Below the pieces are notes generated by a model. That model was given only the letters and a program-made list of their open reading frames with translations, was not told the DNA's origin and did no database searches. A program made the position numbers and the translations under genes. Shown piece by piece: positions 1-9,595 of a DNA stretch of 64,000 bases; within the stretch, counting starts at the first letter, position 1, and each line of letters starts with the position of its first letter. The stretch lies in assembly GCA_963693285.1 (NCBI GenBank), contig OY848918.1, positions 10,177,162 to 10,241,161 of the forward strand. The letters run 5' to 3'. The DNA comes from Xestospongia muta. Its lineage: Eukaryota; Porifera; Demospongiae; Haplosclerida; Petrosiidae.

Positions 1-18
1 TGATTTTGTGACTTGTAG

Positions 19-1365
19 ATTGGACATGTACTACGAGTTGAGTTTCAGTGTCAGACTTGTCAATCTAAGCAATGGTGAGCCAATTCAAGAGTATTTGGAG
101 GGCGATACTTGGCCAACCAAAAGTTAGTACTTATTAAAAAGTTATAATAATCAGTGTTTTTGTGTACTAGATGTGTTCATGCTTTCACATGTGCTGGAAT
201 TATACCTAGCCAGTACATTAACTTCAGCTGCTTTTCTGGCATTGGAACTGTTGTACAACATGACTCAACAGCTAACGCTTACCACACAACTGTACCTTGT
301 CCTTCAGGAAGGTAATATGAAGCATTGCTGCTATAGCCTTATGATATATTGGTATAGTACTCAACAGGATCATTGGCTATGTGACTCTGTCAAGAAAGGT
401 GCATGCTGTTGCCCAAACAAGGGAATTGGAAGCTACAAAGCCATCATTTTTATTGTATTTTTTGGTTAAAAATCTAAGTTGCTAACATTTAATTTTGTTT
501 TTGTAGGAACCACGTGCTGCCATGCTTTTTTGTCGGTTTATAATGAACATGTGGTGTTAAATAGATTGCTTCAGTTGAAATCTGCTATTGAAGGATCTGT
601 TATTGTATCATGTTTGTCATCTTGTCTTCCTCTTATGGCTACTCAGACTATGACTCATAATCCTTTGTTGTTGTTTGATCATCTTCATGATATAAAATGG
701 AACCTTTGCATCAGGGTTCTATTATCTGTCCTGACAACAGGGCATAGTATACCAGGTGGCCTACATGTTATTTTTTTGATTTTATTATCATATGCCACTT
801 TCATATATATATATATGATATGAATACATGTACATTTTATTACCACTGATGCATACAACAATCTTGGTGGATCACAGTGTTACTATGGCAACAAGTGTTA
901 CTGATCATTGAAATTTCTTAGTTTTCTATATTGCTACATCACAGCTTTTGCTAATTCCTCAAGTATAGACCTAAGATTACCAGTTATTGATAATCTCATA
1001 TTTAATACTATCACACACAAGGACTAAACTTGTTTTATACTCCTAACGTCTGCTATATATATATGTCTTCATTATCTGTTTCATTTATTTGTAGTGTCTC
1101 AATCCAGTCAACCACTGATGCACCAACTACCAGTGAAGACTTACCTCCACCACTTACTATTGTAAAGTTGATGAGTCATTTAACATGTTGTCAAATGTCT
1201 AGTACAGCTAGTTTGAAAAGTTTTATACAAGATATTATTTCAGGAACTGTGAGTAATAGTTTAATAGTTATATGAACAACTAGTGTTTAATTTGTTTTTG
1301 CTGTTGTTGAAGGTTGAAATTATTAAGAAAGTTGAAGAATTTAAAAAGATGTCTCCTCGAACAAA
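19..1365 (+). pseudogene. Gene X, unit 1 copy: decayed transposase-like zinc-knuckle protein (5' end outside window)
   Basis: The exon at 19-122 reads IGHVLRVEFQCQTCQ and then hits TGA at 76-78. The next exon (from 171) continues in phase as CVHAFTCAGIIPSQYINFSC. The GHxLRxEFxCxxC knuckle followed by FTCAGIxPSQY resembles a transposase-derived family that I recall as common in sponges and cnidarians; this is recognition from memory, not a search. Further open exons follow: an overlapping frame from 171 that splices in phase into 508-735, a segment around 1,091-1,248, and about 1,312-1,365. Their relation to the zinc-knuckle part is unclear. A one-base deletion near 703, compared with unit 2, breaks the frame. 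I call it a pseudogene; the exact exon structure is uncertain. Confidence 0.5.
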
Positions 1366-1391
1366 AGTAATGATGACTGACTGACTGACTC

Positions 1392-1397
1392 TCTCTA

Positions 1398-1436
<39 letters not shown>

Positions 1437-1437
1437 G
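1392..1437. repeat. (CT)n microsatellite
   Basis: About 45 bp of CT/TCTC repeat directly after a short GACT repeat. Unit 2 has a shorter tract at 23,798-23,820, so the tract length changed after duplication. Confidence 0.95.
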
Positions 1438-1449
1438 GGACTGGGACAT

Positions 1450-2530
1450 TTCAAAGATATCTAGTATTAGGGTAAGACTACAGATATAGACTTCTATCTA
1501 AGTCTTAATCCATATATTCAAATACTAAATGTACTGGTTATATGATTTAGAAGATGACACACTTCAAGCTATTATACGTAGCAATGATGGAAAAGAGACC
1601 AAATGTCACGAAATCATTCATTAATAATAATTTATTAATAATACATTATGTAATAAAATCACACATAATAATGCTTGTTCGCTTGAGGTAGTTTTCCATT
1701 GATATTAACAGAATCTTATTTCCATATTAGAAAAAAACTTGATTGTGTGAAGATGTATACAATAAAATACACAGAGGAATTATTGACCTGATAATAGTTA
1801 AAGCACAAAGAGAAGGTATGTCTGGAGACCCAATACAGTAACCAATCCATAACTTGTTTCAGCCTGCATGAACACGCTTCCTTAATATATTGCTAAAAAT
1901 TAAAAGGAGGTAAATGTGGAGGAGACACGTGATTGTAAAGATAAAAATGATAAATAAATGATATTTAGCTAATGCCATTCTTTTTGTGTCCATTTGGACA
2001 TAGCACTGAGAAGCCAGTTACAAAGGAGAAAATGGATCAAGACATACCTGGTATGGTGGCAAAACTGGACCTAGAGTCTCTATAACAGTAACATTCATGT
2101 ATACAGATATTTCATGTAACTTGGATGTCATTGAGAGAAAGATGTCAATTAATATTCTTTGTTTTTTTTCTAGTTGTTCAGTGGATTGGGTCATAGAATT
2201 ACAAGCTAACCAACAAAGCTGGTCAATACAATTGGTTAAAAAGACTACTTAATAGTATCGTCAGCTGGTGACTGGTATTAATACTGATCAAAAACCGTCA
2301 CTGAAGTTATATAATTCTGTTTTAACTATAATCGTTTGTTTCATCAACATTATTTGTGACATTACATTACAAACATGAAGCTGTCATACTTGTTGTTAAC
2401 AATTTTGGAGCTAGAATAGATAGTGTACTATAATGTTTTTATGTATTTAGAAGACTTTTAATTAATTGTTGATCAGATCAATTAAAAATCAATTAAAAAT
2501 CAATTAAAAATCAATTAATGTTAGTCACGC
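1450..2530. other. Gene X downstream region, no assignable gene
   Basis: Only short exon-like pieces are visible here, such as an AAGATGACACACTTC segment after a TAG acceptor near 1,550 that reads DDTLQAII. They are conserved in unit 2 (about 23,930-24,840) but I cannot assemble them into a reading frame. The right end has four direct copies of 'caattaaaaat' (about 2,478-2,518); unit 2 has fewer. Confidence 0.4.
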
Positions 2531-2534
2531 GTGC

Positions 2535-3710
2535 TTGGAGCCTGCTGTTATTTCCCGCCAAATTGTCACGAGTTTGTGCCTTGTGATTGTCGTAATGAAG
2601 CATGACAGAGATGTCTTGAAAATATTAAAAAGACTCCATTTGAAAGGCTTTTTAGTTCACAGAACCCCGTGGGTCTTCGTCGCTACGACTCATCTCTTCG
2701 TTCTCCACTTCGACCCTCTTAACGACTCGTCTTTTTGTTCGTCACTTCGTTGGATCCCTCCTCTTCGCTGGATCATCCTTTTCATTTTCTTTTCTGTTCT
2801 TTTTTATTTAATTATTATTTTATTTATTTTCTGTTTTTTATATTTAATTTTTATCTTTTTATTTTTGTTTATATCAATCAGTTCGCTAATTGACTTTTCT
2901 CTTCGTTTCTACAGGACTCAATTGGAAGTTATCACGAGTTCTCTGATGTTCTCCGGTGTTTTGACTGTTGTCTGATGTTCTCTGGTGTTTTGACTGTTCT
3001 CAGTTCTCTGGATGTAAAAGATAAGTCGCTCTCCTGCCTGCTCTCTTCTATCTTCTTCTTTCAAGCCTTCTTTCCTTTTCTTTTTTTTTATTTTTATTTT
3101 TTTTGGGCTATCCAGCCCACACAAACCCTATTAATTATCTTCCCCTTGCCGCCTGGCGGCCTCAAAAAAAAAATTTTTTTTAAACATCCGAGGCCGCCAG
3201 GTGGCGGGGGGAAGCTCTGATCTTCTAGGGTGCGTGTGTGTTAGTGGTCCCTTTTCACTTCCTCTGTCTCTCTTCACTCTCTATCTACTCATTGTCACCA
3301 TCAGTTCATAACTACTCTCTCTTTCTTTCCTTGCAGGAGCAGCACTGGTGAAAAAGGTGAGCTGTCTCTCCATCCATCCACTACTCATCCATTCTTTAGT
3401 AATCCAGTTGTTATTCTTCTCTTTCTCCCTCTATGTTCTCAACTTGTGGACTGACTGGACTCTTGGGAACTCACCATCATCTCTTTCCTATAATTGTTGA
3501 TTGGAGACCTTCACTGGACTTCTTGGGAACTCTTCAACTACAGAGACTGTTTTTTATTTTTGACTTCTTGAGGATTCTTCAACTACTACAGAGACTGTTT
3601 TTATTTTTTTATTTTATGTTGTCATTTTTTCTAGTTTTTTATAGTTTGTTATTATATGTATTAATTTTCTTATTTTAAAATAACATTTTTCACTAAATTT
3701 GTCAATTTTA
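2535..3710. other. Pyrimidine-rich block with splice-like signals, no recognisable protein
   Basis: Very T/C-rich on the plus strand. Two good 3' splice-site strings occur (ctacag|GACTCAATTGG near 2,914 and ccttgcag|GAGCAGC near 3,337), the second followed after 20 bases by a donor AAAAAG|gtgagc. Open frames here are low-complexity F/L/S runs and not convincing. It could be a spliced noncoding RNA or a repeat. The block is conserved in unit 2 at about 24,874-25,990. Confidence 0.4.
3142..3211. repeat. GC-rich inverted repeat (hairpin), unit 1
   Basis: Arms of about 22 bp (3,142-3,163 and 3,190-3,211; core 'gccgcctggcggcctc' versus 'gaggccgccaggtggc') separated by an A-run followed by a T-run, which can extend the stem. 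It stands out in an AT-rich context. The same structure is at 25,482-25,550. Confidence 0.85.
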
Positions 3711-4189
3711 AATTTGAAGATATTTATTTAACAATTATTTTTATACTTTTAGTTTTTTTATTAAAAATGAATTAGTCTAGAATTCAATTTCTTTAAAATT
3801 CTAAACTCTAATACGACAGTTTACTTATCATTGCTGCTGTATACTATAATCACTGAATTCTATCTTTTTACAACTATAGTATTATCATTTTATTTATTAT
3901 ACCTATGTCAATCACTTCTTTCACTTCTTTTTTATTGTTAATTTAGTTTGTATCTCCTTTTTTACATTAATTTTAATCAAGAATCATTTCTTACCAAAAT
4001 TAATTAAAAATCTATTAAAGCTTTTTGCTTATTAGTCGTGTGCTAATAATTGAGATTTTCCCGCCATAATCATGGTCACGCGTTCTTTTACTAGTTGTGT
4101 ACACGTGCTGATGATATTTTTCCCGCCTAATCAATGTGGTTTAATTTCTATTTCAGTGTTTTCAAGTTCTTCTCAGATATTATTTCTTT

Positions 4190-4800
4190 TAATAGTCAAA
4201 ATTAATCTTTATTTATCGTTTAATTTTTTAAAAACTATTTAAGAAGTTTAGTGTTCAGTGTCTACGCACAAATTTATTACATTTTTTATAATTGTAGATA
4301 AGATAATAAAATTATAGCATTAAATTTGTGCCATCATTATCATGTAATCTTAAATACAAAATTGAGCATACAACTGAGTTCCATGGCTCACCAAGTGATG
4401 TAAAGGCTCTGATATGCAGTATCGGAATGAGTCTATTAGTATGGGTTTGAGTCCAACTTGTTTCAGTGTCTGTGTTCACTACACAACTATTACCAAACAA
4501 ATTATTCTTTTTTTTTTAAAGAACAATTAATCTTTATTTATCATTTAATTTTTTAAAACTTTTTAAGAAGATTAGGGTTTAGGGTCTATACAAAAATTTA
4601 TTATACTTCTTTTAAAAATTGAGCATACAACTGAGTTCCATGGCTCACCAAGTGATGTAAAGGACTCTGCTATACAGTATCGGAATGAGTCTATTAGTAT
4701 GGGTTTGAGTCCAACTTGTTTGATACTTCTGTGTGTCTATTATGTAACTATTAGCAAAGGAAATTATTATTTTTTTAAAAGAATAACAAACATGATAGTG
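4190..4800. repeat. Twofold tandem repeat, about 300 bp unit (unit 1)
   Basis: Two successive copies share 'aatctttatttatc', 'actgagttccatggctcacc', 'aagtgatgtaaagg' and 'tctattagtatgggtttgag' in the same order (about 4,200-4,500 and 4,525-4,800). Both copies are also present in unit 2 (about 26,600-27,190), so the tandem doubling predates the segmental duplication. Confidence 0.88.
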
Positions 4801-5942
4801 GGTAGTACTAGTAGGATATCAACAAACTACAATTAAAGTGTACACCTAAAATCAATTGAACAATTATAATTCATTGCCTTAGCTTTGTATCCAGATACTT
4901 GATGAACATTTTTTAGTATAAAGTTAATAAAACATGGAATATCCTCATCCTAATCTAAATTTGTTTTAGATAATGCAATAGTATGCAAAAAATAGATTAT
5001 GTGGAAAATGTGATTCATTTTTAAAGTGCAAATATTTCAGGCCAAACTAGGATAACTGATTTGTCTTGGTCTGTAGAACTGGTTTGATAAAGATGCCACA
5101 AATATTCTGAAAAAGAGAATCTTACAAAGATTATTTGGTGGTCTAGTTTTAATACCAAAAATCTCTTTTTATATTTATTAAAAACAATATCTTATTAATG
5201 GCATAATCACATTTTATTCTCATAATAATATATTTTAAACTAAGAACATCCTCTATATTGAACTCTCGTCAGTGTCCTGATCTAGTCCATGCTAATATCC
5301 CAAAGCGTCTACTACAGACTACAGAGAGGGTACATCTTAAAAGCATGTCTTCATTATAGACACTTTTAAACCTTATTTTTCTTAGATATATATCCTTTAC
5401 CCTCCAGTCCATACATGAACTAGACCACACCACTTCTTACACATACATGTACTTACTTTCTATCTGGACTAAGGGTCCATCCACCCAAGGACCAGCTAAG
5501 ATTCTTGTTATACTGAGAGCTAACCAAACAGTTGTGGCTTTGCTGACTATTAGCAACATAATGAAGACTGTTGACGATGAGGAGAGGTATAATTAAAGAA
5601 CTGTTTGTTCCAGTCAATACATCAAGCCTATAGAAAAGAAGAAAGGATGTCATGGAATTAAGATTCAAGGAAAATCTTTTTCATATGAAAGCCAAGGATG
5701 GACATTCCAATTTCTATTTCCTGTTTCTTCTGTGCATCTTTGTGTATTTTAAAAATTCCAATTAACGACCTTGATAACTTTCAATTTCTTATTCCTTACT
5801 CCATTCTTTGTATATGTGCCATTTTTAGGCTTTTCTTGTTATTAATAAAACACATAGCATGAGGACCACAAACTGTCTCTTAGAATCAAGCATCAGCGAG
5901 ATGTTTCCAGTTAGGCTGGGTTCCTAATTTTGGTTGTATATT
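4801..5942. other. Intergenic region with weak minus-strand exon candidates
   Basis: A minus-strand segment at about 5,455-5,626 lies between a TAG acceptor and a GTAAGT donor and is open in more than one frame. Another at 5,064-5,110 ends in a stop. Unit 2 has a 22-bp deletion and a 1-bp insertion in the first segment, so no frame is conserved. I do not call a gene here. Confidence 0.35.
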
Positions 5943-6306
5943 CTATGTTGGAATGTCTGTCCTCGGCTTCCATAATTTCAGGATGCTTGTTCTATATTCT
6001 AATCTTATACTCATACCAAGTACTACTAAACCCACTATAAGGACACTCATTGATAAAACCAAGGTGATGAATACCGACAGATGATAAAAGTTATAGTTGA
6101 TAGACGAATTGATGGATAGAGATGGATAGATATTGTAGATAGCTATGTGGTACATTAGATAGATGTATGAATAGATAATACTTACCTGCCAGTAGTCCAT
6201 GTCCAATTATTGCAGTAGTTCTAATAAACATATGAACAGTCTATACCAATACAAAGTAACACATAGTAATAGCAGAACTTACTAAGGCAAACTTTGAACT
6301 AGTCAT
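5943..6306 (-). CDS. Gene Z (unit 1): candidate 56-residue single-pass membrane microprotein
   Basis: Three exons join in frame with consensus splice sites: 6,306-6,283 (MTSSKFAL), 6,240-6,186 (ending GHGLLA) and 6,034-5,943 (starting GLVVLGMSIRLEY, ending TDIPT then TAG). The total is 171 bp. The spliced product has a hydrophobic stretch over residues ~18-34 followed by a basic tail, as in small mitochondrial or ER membrane proteins. The start codon overlaps the stop codon of the upstream Y exon (ATATGA). I do not recognise the family. The unit 2 copy keeps the splice sites and frame but has several replacement changes in exon 3, so constraint is unproven. Confidence 0.4.
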
Positions 6307-6534
6307 ATCTCACTATGTTCTTTTACTTCTACAACAGTTATCTGATTTTGAAGAGTGATCTCTTCATGTGGCAACTCTTGTGTACTCGAACCAGTAAACA
6401 AAGCAGCTAATGATTCCAATTGCCATGGTCGCTGCTCCATCATCAAACCGGAACCTCCTGAAACATCTACAGTATTTGGCGAATGTAGATCAGAGAAAGT
6501 TAGAGGAAGCCTTCTATTAAAGATAGAACTTTTG
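6303..6534 (-). CDS. Gene Y (unit 1): terminal exon candidate, unknown protein
   Basis: Open minus-strand exon after a CAG acceptor at 6,535-6,537. It reads KSSIFNRRLPLTFSDLHSPN early on, continues through VSGGSGLMMEQRP and ends VEVKEHSEI-stop. The frame is conserved in unit 2 (28,680-28,911) with a few replacements. An upstream exon may be the MASKTKKLKQK segment, intact in unit 2 (29,535-29,326) but frame-broken here near 8,000. The Y stop overlaps the Z start. Function unknown. Confidence 0.35.
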
Positions 6535-6811
6535 CTGACGTGAGAGAATTCAATAAGAACAAAAAAGAAGGGGTTAAAATTTTGGATAACTTTCACCGGC
6601 TAATGGCTATGGCTGTCATTTTGAATATACCCGCCATCTTGTGCCCTGGGCACACCTCTTAAATTCCCCTCCCAGCGGAAGCGTTCAGCATTTTAATAGC
6701 TTCTAGGCTGTAACCTCTTAGTAGGTGTGTGCTTTAAATAGATAAATTTAAGAGAAGTCAAGAAGTCAAGAAGATGGCCAAGCGACCTTGAACAACATAT
6801 ATCATTCCGAC

Positions 6812-7673
6812 CATAGGCGGCTTCAGAACTGCAACTCCACCCGGGCAAGAAAAGGGGTGTGGCCAAATTAGGGTGTGGTTAAGTTTATTTATTAATATTA
6901 TTAATGTAAAAGTAGTCTACTGTTTTTGAGTCTGTGAAAACTTTAAAACTAGTTCGTGAAGAGTGTCCCAAAGTTTGCTAGACACATTTCTTTCGATGTG
7001 CAGTAGAACCAAGTTACAGAGACGTTCCTGCGTGACATCTATCAGCATTAACTCCAAAAAAACGGCAAGAAAAACAGAATACGCAATCTCTCTCTAATGA
7101 ATTTTCGATCTATGGAAATATCCAATACCAGCTTGATTGGAAGGACCTTTTAACTGTCCCATACATCTTAGAAGGAAAGGTAATGGCTTCAGGCTGAACT
7201 GGTCTGTCACTTTTATCCTTTGCTATATCCCTGGTAAGACTAGTAGAAGGAAGTGCACCAAGTGCTGTAGCAACTTCATTTGATGATCCACTCTCAATAT
7301 GTTCAACTACAGGGGTAGATAAACTGAAATGAAGTCATAAAATCACAGTAATTTTAGACATGGAAGATGTACTGTATGATTTTTCATACTGTGTGACAGT
7401 GACCTTGTGATCCTGTGCATCAGTGCATGCTGTGCTTGAACCTTGATCATGCAACATGCAACATGCTGCAGGCTTGTTTGTACAAGTTATTCTTACTATC
7501 AGCATCTTCCTCTTGGGAATCTGTTATCCTCAGCCTTTTAGTATTGTAATAACAAACACTTATTATTATGTAAATTATGATGTAATAACATGTGTTCAGG
7601 GCATTATTTAAAATTGCTTGGTCAAGTCAACCCGGTCATTGCCCGTGTATGCCCGGGCCTGCAGCCGCCTATG
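6812..7673 (-). mobile_element. Non-autonomous hAT-like element, only in unit 1
   Basis: Ends are inverted repeats (CATAGGCGGCTTC... and ...GCAGCCGCCTATG). The element is flanked by an exact 8-bp duplication ATTCCGAC (6,804-6,811 and 7,674-7,681), while unit 2 has a single empty site near 29,177. Eight-bp target duplications are typical of hAT. Inside, the minus strand near 7,130-7,320 reads RPVQPEAITFPSKMYGTVKR followed by SFQSSWYW, resembling the segment before the TTF-type zinc finger of hAT/ZMYM-like transposases. It is too short to be autonomous, and the insertion postdates the segmental duplication (or was lost from unit 2). Confidence 0.88.
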
Positions 7674-8079
7674 ATTCCGACACTAGGTAACTCCAAAGTG
7701 TCCTGGTGTTCTGTGTGGACAAGGCCAAAGTGCCTACTTCCTTGTACCACGCAGCAAGGAAACTACCAAAACATTGTTAGTTTGTTACCCTTGTAATAGA
7801 CGCAAAAAGCTGGCAGAAAGTTCTTTATAAGAACTCCAGCAACTTCCCTAGCCTGAGACTAGTTTTCATGTTTAATAAAGTGATATATGTTGTTCAACTC
7901 TTTCCACCTCTTTAATGACAAAAGCCTCCATAACCTCCAAGTTCAATTCTTTTAAACGTTTCTCGATATACATAACTTCTTTCTTAGTTTCAACTTCTTG
8001 GTTTTACTCACCATAGATAATTGTAATAATTTCATTGCTCTGTCACATACTTAGCAGTACTTATGCTACGTAAGTGTAT
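7674..8079. other. Remains of gene Y first-exon region (unit 1)
   Basis: Counterpart of 29,180-29,590. The minus-strand start is present (ATGGTGAGTAAAACC, near 8,015) but indels shift the frame within about 12 codons, and a 26-bp stretch present in unit 2 is missing near 7,870. Probably dead in this unit. Confidence 0.45.
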
Positions 8080-8123
8080 TTTTAACCTCGCTGTGCGTGG
8101 GCGCATAGCGAGGGTACTGTAGT

Positions 8124-8127
<4 letters not shown>

Positions 8128-8171
<44 letters not shown>
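8128..8171. repeat. (TG)n microsatellite inside TIR element
   Basis: About 40 bp of uninterrupted TG directly after the left terminal region of the element. Confidence 0.95.
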
Positions 8172-8172
<1 letters not shown>

Positions 8173-8330
8173 TGCACTGCCTGTTTTTTTTGAACTGCTA
8201 TAACTTGGCAACCGAAGCATTAGCAGCTACCAACGTTTAGCAACGAATAGAAAAGCATGTGGACTTTACAACAGTAGTGTCAAGAACATCGTCAAGGAAA
8301 ACAGAAGCTTAAAACTCGCAAAAGAATTTT

Positions 8331-8970
8331 CAGACTGCAGAGGTCAAGTGCCGTTTCTCCAAAAGTAAAAAACTTAACGTGGAGATTTTTTAGTATCTTG
8401 TAAACAATCTCAGAGGAATACGGATCAGCAAGACAGAAGGCCGTTGGTCGAAGTAATCGTTAGAAAAGTTCTGAAAAATGTTTTGTGGACTTGGAGCGAA
8501 GTAACGCATTCAGGAAACGTCTCCAAGCACTGAAAAGACTGCTACTAATAGATAATATATCGATTTATATTTGTACCACGGGACGTTTCCAAAGAAGGTT
8601 TCATCTTCAAGTTACAATAAATTTTGTATATGAAATATTGATAGATTTTTCAGGCTGCAGAGGTCAAGTGCCGTTTCTCGAAAAGTAAAAAACTTAACGT
8701 GGAGATTTTTTAGTATGTTGTAAACAATCTCAGAGGAATACGGATCAGCAAGACAGAAGGCCGTTGGTCGAAGTAATCGTTAGAAAAGTTCTGAAAAATG
8801 TTTTGTGGACTTGGAGCGAAGTAACGCATTCAGGAAACGTCTCCAAGCACTGAAAAGACTGCTACTAATAGATAATATATCGATTTATATTTGTACCACG
8901 GGACGTTTCCAAAGAAGGTTTCATCTTCAAGTTACAATAAATTTTGTATATAAAATATTGATAGATTTTA
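8331..8970. repeat. Two tandem copies of a 320-bp unit
   Basis: 8,331-8,650 and 8,651-8,970 are nearly identical ('gctgcagaggtcaagtgcc' starts each). Each copy contains the same short open frame (MDLERSNAFRKRL), which I take as chance. The doubling lies wholly inside the TIR element. Confidence 0.95.
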
Positions 8971-9595
8971 AAGGGTCATGTAAAGACTCAGAGAAACTTT
9001 TCATCAAGAAAGTAGCACTTAATCTTGCTTGGAAATTGAATGATACTATCACTTATTCAGTTACTGCTTCACAAACATGGCAAAGCTAGAAATCAAGCAA
9101 CAATTAATGAGCATATACAGAATGACAAAGCTTGCCATTTTATAACCACACCTTCTGGAATGTTAATAAATTTTCTTGCAATAACAACATCATAGCTGGG
9201 CCTAAGCTGGCATAGAATTTATAAATAACTTAGAAACTACAGCGAGGTTCGGCACTTTAGTGCCTTTCATTCTTATATGGAATCAGAGATAATAAATATG
9301 GTATTTATTATCTCTAATGGAATAATCTTTGATCGTGTTTTGACAATGGTTAGAATACAAAAATAATGGCAGTTTGATGCTCCTTCACGACGCTCATGCG
9401 CTCCTGGTCTCGACAATAAACCAATTATATGAGGAAACGATTATGTGTGTATGTACATTGTAGATCTGTTTAGGTATCCTATTCAACACTAATAACTAAT
9501 GAGTGACATGAAACTGGAATAACAAATTAATATGTTAAAATCACAATAAATAACACACTGTCTAGTGGAAAACCAATGATTATAGTTAATTATTC

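Larger units (their letters stand above)
8080..9270. mobile_element. TIR-bearing non-autonomous DNA element, only in unit 1
   Basis: Unit 2 has an empty site (29,600 region: 'taagtgtatattacttatatgg'), which places the insertion at 8,080-9,270. Subterminal inverted repeats AACCTCGCTGT (8,084-8,094) and ACAGCGAGGTT (9,239-9,249) match perfectly. The right end has a short palindrome, GGCACTTTAGTGCC. The interior holds a (TG)n tract and a 320-bp tandem repeat; there is no transposase. Superfamily not assigned because the target duplication is not clear. Confidence 0.82.

Noticed and set aside
8485..9089. Two identical open frames (MDLERSNAFRKRLQALKRLL) as a duplicated gene
   Set aside because: They are the same chance frame carried by the two copies of the 320-bp repeat inside a non-coding TIR element.
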